From assembly GCA_937922705.1 (NCBI GenBank), contig CALAIW010000024.1, positions 1 through 45,023 on the forward strand: 45,023 nucleotides of DNA. Reading direction: 5' to 3'. The translations under genes and the position numbers were made by a program. Below, piece by piece: positions 1 through 7,079 of the stretch (position 1 is its first letter; each line of letters starts with the position of its first letter). This DNA comes from an uncultured bacterium (GTDB lineage Bacteria > Atribacterota > Atribacteria > Atribacterales > Caldatribacteriaceae). Under the pieces are notes generated by a model that worked only from the letters and a program-made list of their open reading frames with translations, did no database searches and was not told the origin of the DNA.

Positions 1-1
1 G

Positions 2-151
2 GTGGGTGGTGTTCTCCTTCTCCTCCACCGCAAAACCCTCAAAGACCGCCTCCCTTTCGCCCCCTTTTTGAGCGCCGGGGCCATCTGCGCCCTCTTTTTC
101 GGCGACCGCCTCCTCTCCTTTTATTTCACCACCTTCCTCCCCACCCTGTAG
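2..151 (+). CDS. Prepilin peptidase (A24 family), C-terminal fragment
   Basis: Only the last 49 residues are present because the gene is cut by the left edge. The frame opens at base 2 and ends with TAG at 149-151. The fragment has a hydrophobic stretch, then a basic turn (HRKTLKDR), then LPFAPFLSAGA followed by a last hydrophobic helix. This 'PF-P-L--GA' signature near the C terminus is typical of type IV prepilin leader peptidases (PilD/ComC/GspO), inner-membrane aspartyl proteases that cleave and methylate prepilins. The catalytic aspartates lie outside the window, so the call rests on the tail alone. No other pilus gene is visible. Confidence 0.6.
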   Translation: MGGVLLLLHRKTLKDRLPFAPFLSAGAICALFFGDRLLSFYFTTFLPTL

Positions 152-290
152 TGCTCCCTTATTTTTCATCGCTGGGGCCAGGGTCTATGCTTGGATTCCT
201 ACTCAAAGCACGCAGGAATGACGGAGTAAGGGAGCATGCGGGGATAACCTCCTTTACTCGTCACTGAGTATTTTTCAAAACCAAGACCAA

Positions 291-342
291 GAATGCCCGA
301 TAGAGACACTCAGGCATGACGATCATTTTCCGTCATTCCGGC
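291..342. repeat. Compound intergenic repeat, copy 1
   Basis: This copy runs from TGCCCGA through CAGGCATGACGA to CGTCATTCCGGC. It matches copy 2 (487-539) along its whole length, allowing small changes. The left half is an imperfect palindrome (TGCCCGA/TCAGGCA). The right end is the first arm of the hairpin at 335-360. Confidence 0.55.
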
Positions 343-360
343 ACGTTTTTAAGCCGGAAT
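335..360. repeat. Palindromic repeat ATTCCGGC/GCCGGAAT
   Basis: The 8-bp arms are perfect (335-342 and 353-360) and flank a 10-nt loop. The first arm is preceded by CGTC, giving the CGTCATTCC motif that is common in dispersed bacterial intergenic palindromes. Confidence 0.6.
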
Positions 361-379
361 CTTTTTTTCATGACGTCAG

Positions 380-404
380 ATTCCCGCTTAAGACATGCGG
401 GAAT
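380..404. repeat. Palindromic repeat ATTCCCGC/GCGGGAAT
   Basis: The 8-bp arms are perfect (380-387 and 397-404) with a 9-nt loop, followed by GACGA. It has the same layout as the hairpin at 335-360 with changed arm bases, so the pairing is kept while the sequence drifts. A decayed relative lies at 195-219 (ATTCCT/AGGAAT). Confidence 0.6.
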
Positions 405-486
405 GACGAAGGGGAGCGTGCAAGAATGACCCCCTTTTCTCGTCACCCCTGAATGTAGTAATCAGGGGCCTACGTTTTTCACAATA

Positions 487-539
487 GGATGCCTGATACA
501 TACCTTCAGGCATGACGACCACTTTTCCATCATTCCAGC
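487..539. repeat. Compound intergenic repeat, copy 2
   Basis: This copy contains a perfect palindrome TGCCTGA-N9-TCAGGCA (490-496/506-512), then ATGACGA, then a CATTCCAGC arm. It aligns end to end with copy 1. Confidence 0.55.
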
Positions 540-565
540 GCACAGTTCAGCCGAAATCTGAGTGA

Positions 566-604
566 AGATACCCGATTCATACCTTCGGGCACGACGATTA
601 GGGA
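566..604. repeat. Compound intergenic repeat, copy 3 (partial)
   Basis: CCCGA-N9-TCGGG (571-575/585-589) is followed by CACGACGA, matching the left half of copies 1 and 2. A further hairpin, CCCCAGC/GCTGGGG with a 9-nt loop, follows at 612-634. Confidence 0.5.
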
Positions 605-832
605 AGGATCACCCCAGCGTGTATTTAGCTGGGGAGATGAGACTCCCAAACGAGAATCGGCGCAAGGCACTCTCCTCGAAAGCTCTCACTCCTTAAAGCT
701 AATCTCCTCGATGTACCCAAAGGGTGCAGAAAAGGACCTAGTCTGTGAACCACAACCCAAAAGGGCAAAAATTTTTGAGAAAACCCCTAAAGTTTTTCCA
801 CTCCATTCCGATACTTCGAGGTGAGGGAATGA

Positions 833-912
833 AAGGGCAAACTCTCCGAAAGGAGAGGGCGCAAAGCCACAGGCCTACGGCAAAACGCCACGGCGGCTGG
901 GCTGCCAAGTCC
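833..912 (+). promoter_or_regulatory. c-di-GMP-I (GEMM-I) riboswitch aptamer
   Basis: The aptamer core is recognisable in order. GGGCAAA (835-841) is followed by a stem CTCTCC/GGAGAG closed by a GAAA tetraloop (842-857). Next come the conserved CGCAAAGCC (about 860-868) and CAGGCCTA, which includes the expected tetraloop-receptor side. A short stem GGC...GCC follows, then the closing GGCTGGGCTGCC (894-906). GGCA at 836-839 can pair with TGCC at 903-906 to form P1. This order and the invariant CGCAAAGC block are those of the GEMM-I class that binds cyclic di-GMP. It lies about 50 nt before the GTG of the lipoprotein gene on the same strand, so it most likely controls that gene. Confidence 0.88.
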
Positions 913-916
913 CTTG

Positions 917-965
917 GCGCGTCTTCTCTCCTTGGAGAGGATGCCGAAGGGGTGAGAAGACGTGC
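917..965 (+). promoter_or_regulatory. Putative expression platform: hairpin enclosing RBS and start codon
   Basis: Bases 917-928 pair with 954-965 as a 12-bp stem with a single G-U. The GTG start (962-964) lies in the 3' arm and the Shine-Dalgarno GAAGGGG (946-952) is inside the loop. A competing hairpin CTCTC/GAGAG at 926-939 reuses part of the 5' arm and would free the start. This is a plausible translational switch. Which state c-di-GMP favours cannot be told from the sequence. Confidence 0.5.
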
Positions 966-1606
966 AACGCAAGATATACTTGGCCCTTTTGGGTATCCTC
1001 TTTCTTGCGGTCTTTATCGTCGGATGTTCTCCTGTCTCCTTTGAGACAAAGCCTCTTTCGCCTGCAAGCCAAATAGGCGGTAAATTCATTGAACGTTCTT
1101 CTGAGCGTGTCCTTCTTGATGTACCATTCCTTCCCCAGGTTCCCCCTGGAGATTGGTCAAACACCAGAAACTGTGGTGTGGCCTCAGCAGTTATGATCGC
1201 CGCATACGTCCATGGCGTTACGCCCACACCTGAAGACATCAGAGAGGCCAACGAGTGGCTCCACAATCGCTTCGGTCTTCCTATCAACGGCTACAACGGG
1301 GAATACACCAATGTCTTCCAGATTCGGGCGTACCTTGAGAATCGGGGAGTTCCCTCTCGCATCGGCATGGGGAACTTTGCCACTCTCCGAAAGCTTCTGG
1401 AAGAGGGAAAGCCAGTTCTTGTCGCCGTTTTTGCCAACATGAATGTGGCTCAGCCACGACACGCCATGGTAGCCGTAGGGATAGACAATGCCTGCATCTA
1501 CGTCCATGACCCAGGAAAACCAAATGGCGCCTACAATAACTACCCGCTTCCTCAATTCCTCTCCGCCTGGGAAAAACAGGGTAACTGGTACGTAACAATA
1601 GATTAA
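962..1606 (+). CDS. C39-like cysteine peptidase lipoprotein
   Basis: The protein has 214 residues. It starts with a basic N terminus, a hydrophobic segment and a lipobox IVGC (Cys22), so it is probably anchored as a lipoprotein outside the cytoplasmic membrane. The mature part resembles the Peptidase_C39_2 papain-like fold: a nucleophile region NCGVAS (Cys71), a PRHAMVAV block (His167) and VHDPG (Asp183), which together give a Cys-His-Asp set. The substrate is unknown. Proteins of this fold cut peptides or act as surface hydrolases. The GTG start is chosen because GAAGGGG sits 9 nt upstream and the signal peptide begins there. A c-di-GMP-I riboswitch precedes it, so its level should follow c-di-GMP. 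Its TAA overlaps the stop of the convergent thioredoxin-like gene. Certain as a gene; catalytic activity is inferred. Confidence 0.8.
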   Translation: MQRKIYLALLGILFLAVFIVGCSPVSFETKPLSPASQIGGKFIERSSERVLLDVPFLPQVPPGDWSNTRNCGVASAVMIAAYVHGVTPTPEDIREANEWLHNRFGLPINGYNGEYTNVFQIRAYLENRGVPSRIGMGNFATLRKLLEEGKPVLVAVFANMNVAQPRHAMVAVGIDNACIYVHDPGKPNGAYNNYPLPQFLSAWEKQGNWYVTID

Positions 1607-2109
1607 AGAATTTCCTTAAGGTACGCTTCAAAATCTGCTTCGGAAATTTCGCGCCGTTCCTCTCGAACGATGTTCCCCCGGCGGTTGAAAAAGACATTAT
1701 GGGGGACCCAGGAGACGTCGTAGAGTTTGACAACCTGCGTCTTTTGGGTATCAATGGCTACAGGATAGGTGAGTCCATTCTCTTCCACAAAGTGCTTTAA
1801 GGCTTCCTCTGTGCTTCCCCCAATGTACCCAACGCCAAGGACCACAAGTCCCCGATCTTTGTACTTACGGTACATTGCCTCAAGGACTGGTGCCTCACTC
1901 CAGCAGTGAGAGCAAGAGGGGGTAAAGAAGGTGAGAACAATAGGCCTTCCTCGGTACTGGGAGAGGCGTACTTCTCCACCCCCAAGAAGGGGAAGCGTAA
2001 AATCCTTCGTTTGTATATCCACAACCGTGAAGAGCTGATCCTTAGCAAAAGCCACAAAAATCGCCAATCCCGCACAGATAACAACAACAAGAAAAATCCA
2101 CCTCTTCAT
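1603..2109 (-). CDS. TlpA/ResA-like membrane-anchored thiol-disulfide oxidoreductase
   Basis: This 168-residue protein has an uncleaved-looking N-terminal anchor (about residues 4-22) and then a thioredoxin fold of the AhpC/TSA-Redoxin type. The redox motif is CSHC (Cys66, Cys69) and a VP cis-proline candidate follows at 135-136. Proteins of this family reduce disulfides outside the membrane, for example during cytochrome c maturation or in defence. No cytochrome genes are nearby, so the partner is unknown. The start codon overlaps the stop of the arsR-like gene (ATGA at 2106-2109), so the two are translationally coupled and probably one transcript. Confidence 0.82.
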   Translation of the reverse strand: MKRWIFLVVVICAGLAIFVAFAKDQLFTVVDIQTKDFTLPLLGGGEVRLSQYRGRPIVLTFFTPSCSHCWSEAPVLEAMYRKYKDRGLVVLGVGYIGGSTEEALKHFVEENGLTYPVAIDTQKTQVVKLYDVSWVPHNVFFNRRGNIVREERREISEADFEAYLKEIL

Positions 2110-2399
2110 TGTTTTTCCTCCTCACTTACGTAAACGGTATCTCCAGATATGGCTTCTGCAAGAGCAATGATTTCTAGGGCTCGCGGTTCCTTGAGGTACA
2201 TGCGCTTTGTTTGGCCTTCAACTTTATCCTCTATGATTCCCGCCATCCGGAGGACCTTTACATGGCGGGAGAGATTCGTTTTATCGATGGGGAGAAGCCC
2301 CATAATCTCGCACTGGCAAAGGGGTCTTTGTGCCACCATCTTGACAATGGCGATGCGCCACCGACAGGACAGGGCCTTGAGGAGATCTTCAATCTGCAA
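2106..2399 (-). CDS. ArsR/SmtB-family transcriptional regulator
   Basis: This is a 97-residue winged helix protein. The recognition region (about residues 35-55, DKTNLSRHVKVLRMAGII) and the wing (VEGQTKRMYLK) match ArsR repressors. A cysteine pair LCQC (Cys28, Cys30) lies where arsenic/metal-sensing members carry CVC, and Cys12 could be a third ligand. It may therefore sense a thiophilic metal or a redox state; this is inference. The start is TTG, supported by AGGAGGTG about 10 nt upstream. It is the first gene of a two-gene unit with the TlpA-like protein, and is likely to be autoregulated. I found no convincing operator in the 180 bp upstream. Confidence 0.8.
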   Translation of the reverse strand: MQIEDLLKALSCRWRIAIVKMVAQRPLCQCEIMGLLPIDKTNLSRHVKVLRMAGIIEDKVEGQTKRMYLKEPRALEIIALAEAISGDTVYVSEEEKQ

Positions 2400-2579
2400 C
2401 GGCTCTTTTCACCTCCTTCTTACTCGCCATCCCGAGGGGTCAAGCGACACTCTGCATATGAGGGCCGCGTCCTGAAAAAGCACCGTTACTACCGCAGGCC
2501 CTGGGGGCAGGAACCGATGCACCCTTTTTGGTTGTCCTCCCTTCGCAAACAACGTATCCCTCACCGCCTAAAAAAGACG

Positions 2580-4394
2580 CTATTCTACCGTTACGCTCTT
2601 TGCCAGGTTCCTTGGCTGGTCCACGTCACACCCCTTTTCCAAGGCCACATAGTAGGCAAAAAGTTGCAAAGGCACAATGGCAAGAAGGGGGCTACAGGGC
2701 TCAAGAGTCTTGGGAATCTCAAGGGTATAGTCTGCCTTTTCAAGAACTTCCACATCACCCTCATCACAAAGGGCAATAACTTTCCCTCGGCGAGCCTTAA
2801 TCTCCTCGATATTTCCAAGAACCTTGAGCCTTCGCTCTCCCTGTCCTACAAGGACAAAACTCGCCACATCAGGCTCAATAAGGGCAATAGGGCCGTGTTT
2901 CATCTCTCCTGCGGCAAGACCCTCAGCATGGATATACGAAATTTCTTTGAGCTTTAGCGCCCCTTCAAGGGCAAGGGGGTAGTACAATCCCCGACCAAGA
3001 TAGAGAAAGTCCTTAAAGAGGTAGAATTCTTTTGCCAGGGCGTGAACGTCGTTCTCCTTGGCAAGTAATGCGTGAAGCTTTCGAGGAATGGTAGGAATTT
3101 CAAAGAGTACCGAGGCCAGGGTTTCAGGCGAAACCGTTCCCCTTTTTCGCCCCCAAAAGAGAGCAAAAAGGAGCAGTACGGTCATCTGGGCAAGAAAGGC
3201 TTTCGTTGAGGCAACACCAATCTCAAGTCCTGCTCGGGTGTACACCGTCCAGTGGGCAAGGCGGGTGAGAGAGCTCCCCAAAACATTGCACACCGCAAGG
3301 ACCTGGGCTCCTTTTTTTCGGGCAAGCTCTACCGCCCGCAGCGTATCAGCAGTTTCGCCTGACTGGGAGATAGCCACAACGAGGGTTTTCTCGCCGACAA
3401 GAGGGTCGCGGTACCGAAACTCCGAAGCATATTCCACATCCACCGGGATGCGCACAAAGTCTTCAAGGTACATTTTCCCCAACATACCCGCATGGCACGC
3501 CGTCCCGCAGGCAACGACAACCACCCGGTTGTACTCTCCAGAGAAGTCTTCAAGTTCCTCAAAAGTAACCTCGCCTCGTGCCAGGTTTACCCTCCCAGCG
3601 ATGGTGTCCTCAAAAACCCTAGGCTCTTCGTGAATCTCTTTGAGCATGAAGTGTTTAAAACCCCCACGCTCAGCACTCACCGGGTCCCAGGGAACAACGG
3701 TTACGGTCTTCTCTTGTCTCTCTCCTTCCTCCGAAAAGACCTCCCACCCATCGTGGCTCACTCGAACAATCTCCCCATCCTCGAGAAATACGGCGTGCCT
3801 CGTATGCTCAAGAAAGGCAGGAACGTCTGAAGCAAGAAAATGTTCTCCTTCCCCCACCCCGAGGATGAGGGGGCTGAAGCGACGAACGCCATAGAGCACC
3901 CCTGGCTCGTCGGCAAAAAGGATGCACAAAGCATACGACCCCTCAAGGAGGGGAAGAACGTGAAGAATACGCTTAAGAGGAGGGCCACTCCCCTCAAGGA
4001 GGTGAGCGATGACTTCGCTATCGGTTTCAGAGAAAAAGCGATGTCCCTCGGAAAGGAGTTTTTCTCGGAGGGCCCGGTAGTTTTCAATAATGCCATTGTG
4101 AACCAGAGCAAGGGTCTTTCGGCAATCGGTATGAGGATGGGCATTGTGGTCAGCGGGAATTCCATGGGTTGCCCAGCGGGTATGGCCTATCCCACAGAAA
4201 GCCTCAAAGGTTTTTCCCGAAAGCTCTTCTTCAAGAAGAGCAATTTTTCCTGCCCTCCGAACCACACAGATGCCGCCTCTCTCAAGGAGCGCCACACCTG
4301 CCGAATCGTATCCCCGATACTCCAGCCGCTTCAAGCCCTGAAGAAGAATAGGAAGTGCCTTCCTTTTCCCCACATATCCGATTATGCCACACAT
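2580..4394 (-). CDS. glmS: Glutamine--fructose-6-phosphate aminotransferase (isomerizing)
   Basis: The 604-residue enzyme makes glucosamine-6-phosphate from fructose-6-phosphate and glutamine, the entry step to UDP-GlcNAc for peptidoglycan and glycans. The start is set at 4394 because the protein must begin Met-Cys-Gly-Ile-Ile-Gly. Cys2 becomes the N-terminal nucleophile of the class II glutaminase domain, and AAGGAGG lies 8 nt upstream. Glutaminase motifs (HTRWATHG, HNGIIENY) fill the first third. Two SIS sugar-isomerase domains follow (SQSGETADT and KELSYIHAEG-like blocks), and the protein ends in LAKSVTVE as expected. No glmS ribozyme fits in the very short 5' region. A possible -10 TATAAT lies at 4414-4419. 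Confidence 0.96.
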   Translation of the reverse strand: MCGIIGYVGKRKALPILLQGLKRLEYRGYDSAGVALLERGGICVVRRAGKIALLEEELSGKTFEAFCGIGHTRWATHGIPADHNAHPHTDCRKTLALVHNGIIENYRALREKLLSEGHRFFSETDSEVIAHLLEGSGPPLKRILHVLPLLEGSYALCILFADEPGVLYGVRRFSPLILGVGEGEHFLASDVPAFLEHTRHAVFLEDGEIVRVSHDGWEVFSEEGERQEKTVTVVPWDPVSAERGGFKHFMLKEIHEEPRVFEDTIAGRVNLARGEVTFEELEDFSGEYNRVVVVACGTACHAGMLGKMYLEDFVRIPVDVEYASEFRYRDPLVGEKTLVVAISQSGETADTLRAVELARKKGAQVLAVCNVLGSSLTRLAHWTVYTRAGLEIGVASTKAFLAQMTVLLLFALFWGRKRGTVSPETLASVLFEIPTIPRKLHALLAKENDVHALAKEFYLFKDFLYLGRGLYYPLALEGALKLKEISYIHAEGLAAGEMKHGPIALIEPDVASFVLVGQGERRLKVLGNIEEIKARRGKVIALCDEGDVEVLEKADYTLEIPKTLEPCSPLLAIVPLQLFAYYVALEKGCDVDQPRNLAKSVTVE

Positions 4395-4460
4395 GCCTTT
4401 TGCCTCCTTCCCCATTATATCAGGAGTAAGGAAAGAGTAGCCAGAACCCTCTTTTTCAGG

Positions 4461-4466
4461 TACAAT
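4461..4466 (+). promoter_or_regulatory. -10 element of the tRNA-Ser promoter
   Basis: TACAAT ends 7 nt before the first base of the tRNA, which fits a transcript starting close to the mature 5' end. The -35 is not clear. Confidence 0.4.
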
Positions 4467-4473
4467 ATTTCCT

Positions 4474-4565
4474 GGAGAGGTGGCCGAGCTGGACGAAGGC
4501 GCTCGACTCGAAATCGAGTAGGCAAGTGAGAGCTTGCCTCGTGGGTTCGAATCCCACCCTCTCCG
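4474..4565 (+). tRNA. tRNA-Ser (anticodon CGA)
   Basis: A full cloverleaf can be drawn. The acceptor stem is GGAGAGG/CCTCTCC (4474-4480 with 4558-4564), with discriminator G at 4565 and an encoded CCA at 4566-4568. The D arm is GCC...GGC. The anticodon stem CTCGA/TCGAG encloses the loop CTCGAAA, so the anticodon is CGA and reads UCG. A long variable arm (AGGCAAG/CTTGCCT) marks a class II tRNA. The T arm is GTGGG-TTCGAAT-CCCAC. It stands alone between the divergent glmS and the convergent glycosyltransferase gene. Confidence 0.95.
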
Positions 4566-4573
4566 CCACTAAG

Positions 4574-6574
4574 TTATTCCTCTTCTTTGAGCACCTTCTC
4601 AAGGTCTTCAGGCAAAATGACCCCCATGGTACAAAGTATTTCCCCAAGAGGCCGTTTTTCTATCGCTTGCACTCGAAGCGCCTCAACAAGGTGTCCTTCT
4701 TCGATTAAGCCTCTTTCGACAAGTTTCTCTCCAAGACGCAAAGAACGGAGCAACAAAGGCTTTTCAAGGGCATCAAGCCCCCGGGCAATGGCAGAGAAAG
4801 GAGCAAGAACCATGAAAACCTTCCTTTTTCCAAGCCTCGCTTGGATCTCCTCGATAACTCCTTGGGAAAGAGGCCTAGAAGAGGCGAGGATGAGAAACGT
4901 CTTACCACACGCCACAGGAAATACTCCAAGTCGCCTACATATCTCAAGGAGGCGCTCTTCAACCATGCCTTGGGGGAGAGAGAAATCACGTATCTCGAGC
5001 AAGCTACTCCTGAGGAGTTCCCCAAGACTGGCAAGAAGGTCTCTTTCTGTTACCACTCCCTTTTCCACAAGCTTCTCTCCCAAGGGCTTGTCATCTTTCT
5101 CCTGTAAAACGGTGTACAGCGTCTTTGGGTCAACGACCCCTTTTTCGAGCAAAAGATCACCAAGGCGTCGCCTGTACCGGGCAAGGACCTGAGGTAAAGG
5201 GTAGGAATGGTCGGTTTTTTGCCACCGAGGACGGTTCTTGGGAAAACCAAAAAGCGCCACTCTCCAAGCTCGAACCGCAGCCAAAAAATTCACGATGTTT
5301 CCCCAAACCATGCGTAAAGGCAAAAGCGGGGGTACAAAGCACCCAAAAAAGGCAGAACGCCACCCATACACACTCTTGAGAGCGGCTGCCCGCATAACTT
5401 GCCTCTCCACCATGAGAAAAGTGAGGAACACACTGAGCCAGAATGAGGGTGTTCCTCTTGGATACATCGGTGGAAGCGGCACGAAAAGGGAAAGGAGGAA
5501 GTAGACGAAGGCAATATACCCTAGGAAGGGAAGAAGATTGGCGTATTTTGCTTTCCAATCTCGATAGAGGCTATATTTCGCCATAGGGGGAAGACTGCGA
5601 TTCCTCAAGACATCTCTAAGAGAAAAGCTCTGGAAAGAAATTCCGTATATCCAGCGCGATTTTTGCCTTACTGCCTCTCTCAGGGTATTTGGGAAAATTT
5701 CTCGAATAGCGATGTACTCTACCACCACACGGCCGTCATCGAGTACTCGCTCAACCCCCTCGAGGAAGAAATGCGTGGGGATACCAAGCTGGGCAAAGTG
5801 GAGAGAAAGTTTATAGTCCTCGGTCAAGCTTCTTTCATCAAAGAGATCTTGCCACCCAACACGGTCAAGCACCGAACGGGCGATAACAAATCCCGTGCCT
5901 GCCGAAGGGACAAAGGCCTGGGCTGCCTCACGCGCCAGAAGACCCCGATAGTGGTTCTCAGCAAACTCATCGGCGTACGTCGAGGAAGTAAGATACTTGA
6001 AAAAGTTCTTCCAGGTGGGATAAAACTGGAGCGGAAACACTGGCAATTGGATAACTCCATGCTGGAAGGCGAGGTAATTAGCAAGCTTCAAAAGGGTAGG
6101 ATGCACAACGTCCTCTGCGTCGAAAATGACGTAACAAGCAAAGCGACAGCGCTTCTCTTCCTCAAAACGACGAATGAAACGGAAGACTTGATTCAGGTTC
6201 TGGGCCTTACTCGTTGGTCCTTCCTTAGAATTGACGACTGCATGGATATTGGGGTAGAGTCCTTCCAAACGTTTTACTTCCCTTTGTGTTTCCTCATCGT
6301 TTGGATACACTCCCACAAAGACGTGGAACAGTGAGAGGGGATAGTTTACCGAAGACATGAGGTTTTCGAGCATGGGACCTATGACCCGAGCCTCGTTCCA
6401 GGCAGGTATAAGAACTGCCAAAAGCCGTGCCGGAACACTGTCCAGATCGCTTAACCGAAGACGACTGCCAACCCTCTTCCTACCCCAAAGGTAGTAGAGA
6501 AGATCCCAGAAAAGGTCATCAAGGCTGAAAAAGAGAAAAAGGACTACAATAGTAAGTCCGAACCAGTATAGCAT
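4574..6574 (-). CDS. NfrB-like family 2 glycosyltransferase with C-terminal MshEN (c-di-GMP-binding) modules
   Basis: This 666-residue membrane protein has an N-terminal helix (1-22). It is followed by a processive GT2 domain with IPAWNEA (56-62), the DAED metal site (152-155), TED (251-253) and QKSRW (304-308), and then several membrane helices (about 335-450). From residue 470 a GspE/MshE N-terminal-type domain begins. It carries the tandem RLGxxL...LGxxL pattern of c-di-GMP-binding MshEN, and a second copy of that tandem motif closes the protein (613-664). E. coli NfrB has the same GT2 plus MshEN plan and makes a secreted polysaccharide under c-di-GMP control. By analogy this protein should polymerise or export a surface glycan when c-di-GMP is high. 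It is the last gene of the glycosyltransferase operon, 49 nt after tadA. No NfrA-like partner is visible. Confidence 0.87.
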   Translation of the reverse strand: MLYWFGLTIVVLFLFFSLDDLFWDLLYYLWGRKRVGSRLRLSDLDSVPARLLAVLIPAWNEARVIGPMLENLMSSVNYPLSLFHVFVGVYPNDEETQREVKRLEGLYPNIHAVVNSKEGPTSKAQNLNQVFRFIRRFEEEKRCRFACYVIFDAEDVVHPTLLKLANYLAFQHGVIQLPVFPLQFYPTWKNFFKYLTSSTYADEFAENHYRGLLAREAAQAFVPSAGTGFVIARSVLDRVGWQDLFDERSLTEDYKLSLHFAQLGIPTHFFLEGVERVLDDGRVVVEYIAIREIFPNTLREAVRQKSRWIYGISFQSFSLRDVLRNRSLPPMAKYSLYRDWKAKYANLLPFLGYIAFVYFLLSLFVPLPPMYPRGTPSFWLSVFLTFLMVERQVMRAAALKSVYGWRSAFFGCFVPPLLPLRMVWGNIVNFLAAVRAWRVALFGFPKNRPRWQKTDHSYPLPQVLARYRRRLGDLLLEKGVVDPKTLYTVLQEKDDKPLGEKLVEKGVVTERDLLASLGELLRSSLLEIRDFSLPQGMVEERLLEICRRLGVFPVACGKTFLILASSRPLSQGVIEEIQARLGKRKVFMVLAPFSAIARGLDALEKPLLLRSLRLGEKLVERGLIEEGHLVEALRVQAIEKRPLGEILCTMGVILPEDLEKVLKEEE

Positions 6575-6623
6575 CTTTACGATCTACTCTATCTCTGTCT
6601 TTCTTGAGCAAAACAAGGCGAAG

Positions 6624-7079
6624 TTAAGGGCATCGTTTCCTGCGGAAGTACTCCTGCAGGATGGCTCCGCATTCTGGAGCGCAAACTCCCCCGGTAACAG
6701 AAACAGTGTGGGGGAAAAGACCTGGAAGGAAGACGTTGAGGACGCTCCCGGCAACTCCAGCCTTGGGGTCAAAAGCCCCAAAGACCAGGCGGGCAATGCG
6801 TGCCTGGATAATGGCTCCAGCACACATAAGACAGGGCTCCAAAGTAACGTATATGGTGCATCCTTCAAGGCGCCAATCCCCAAGGACTCTCTGAGCCTTT
6901 CGGATGGCTTCGATTTCTGCGTGGGCGGTAACGTCATCCATCCATTCCCTTCGGTTCCGCCCAAGGGCTACGACAACACCATCCCGAACAATACAAGCAC
7001 CAACCGGGACTTCGTCCTCGAAAAAGGCCCTCTCCGCTTCTTTAAGGGCAAGGCGCATAAAGAATTCGTCCTGGGTCAT
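6624..7079 (-). CDS. tadA: tRNA-specific adenosine deaminase
   Basis: The 151-residue enzyme converts the wobble adenosine 34 of tRNA-Arg(ACG) to inosine. The zinc-deaminase motifs are intact: HAE (His53, Glu55) and PCLMC (Cys83, Cys86), with the typical VPVGACIV before and ARLVFGAFDPKAG after. ATG at 7079 is chosen because it overlaps the stop of the gtrA-like gene as ATGA. A TTG at 7097 is in frame but has a poor ribosome site. Its place between glycosyltransferase genes is probably an operon accident that gives constant expression, not a shared function. Confidence 0.95.
   Translation of the reverse strand: MTQDEFFMRLALKEAERAFFEDEVPVGACIVRDGVVVALGRNRREWMDDVTAHAEIEAIRKAQRVLGDWRLEGCTIYVTLEPCLMCAGAIIQARIARLVFGAFDPKAGVAGSVLNVFLPGLFPHTVSVTGGVCAPECGAILQEYFRRKRCP

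Larger units (their letters stand above)
152..832. other. Gene-free spacer filled with palindromic repeats
   Basis: No open frame here looks like a protein. The stretch consists of short palindromes with TCATTCC...GGAAT-type arms and a diverged direct repeat of about 50 bp (listed separately). From about 640 to 832 I see no recognisable element apart from the probable leader and promoter region of the downstream riboswitch. No convincing -35/-10 pair could be picked. Confidence 0.6.

Noticed and set aside
291-604. CRISPR-like array
   Set aside because: The repeats differ in sequence, spacing is irregular and the units are palindromic without unique spacers. No cas genes are present.
745-1044. 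Open frame across the riboswitch
   Set aside because: It runs through the GEMM-I aptamer and into the lipoprotein gene in another frame, and has no ribosome site or protein-like features.
4395-4473. glmS ribozyme
   Set aside because: There are only about 80 bp to the divergent tRNA, and the predicted transcript start is within about 15 nt of the start codon, so there is no room for the fold.
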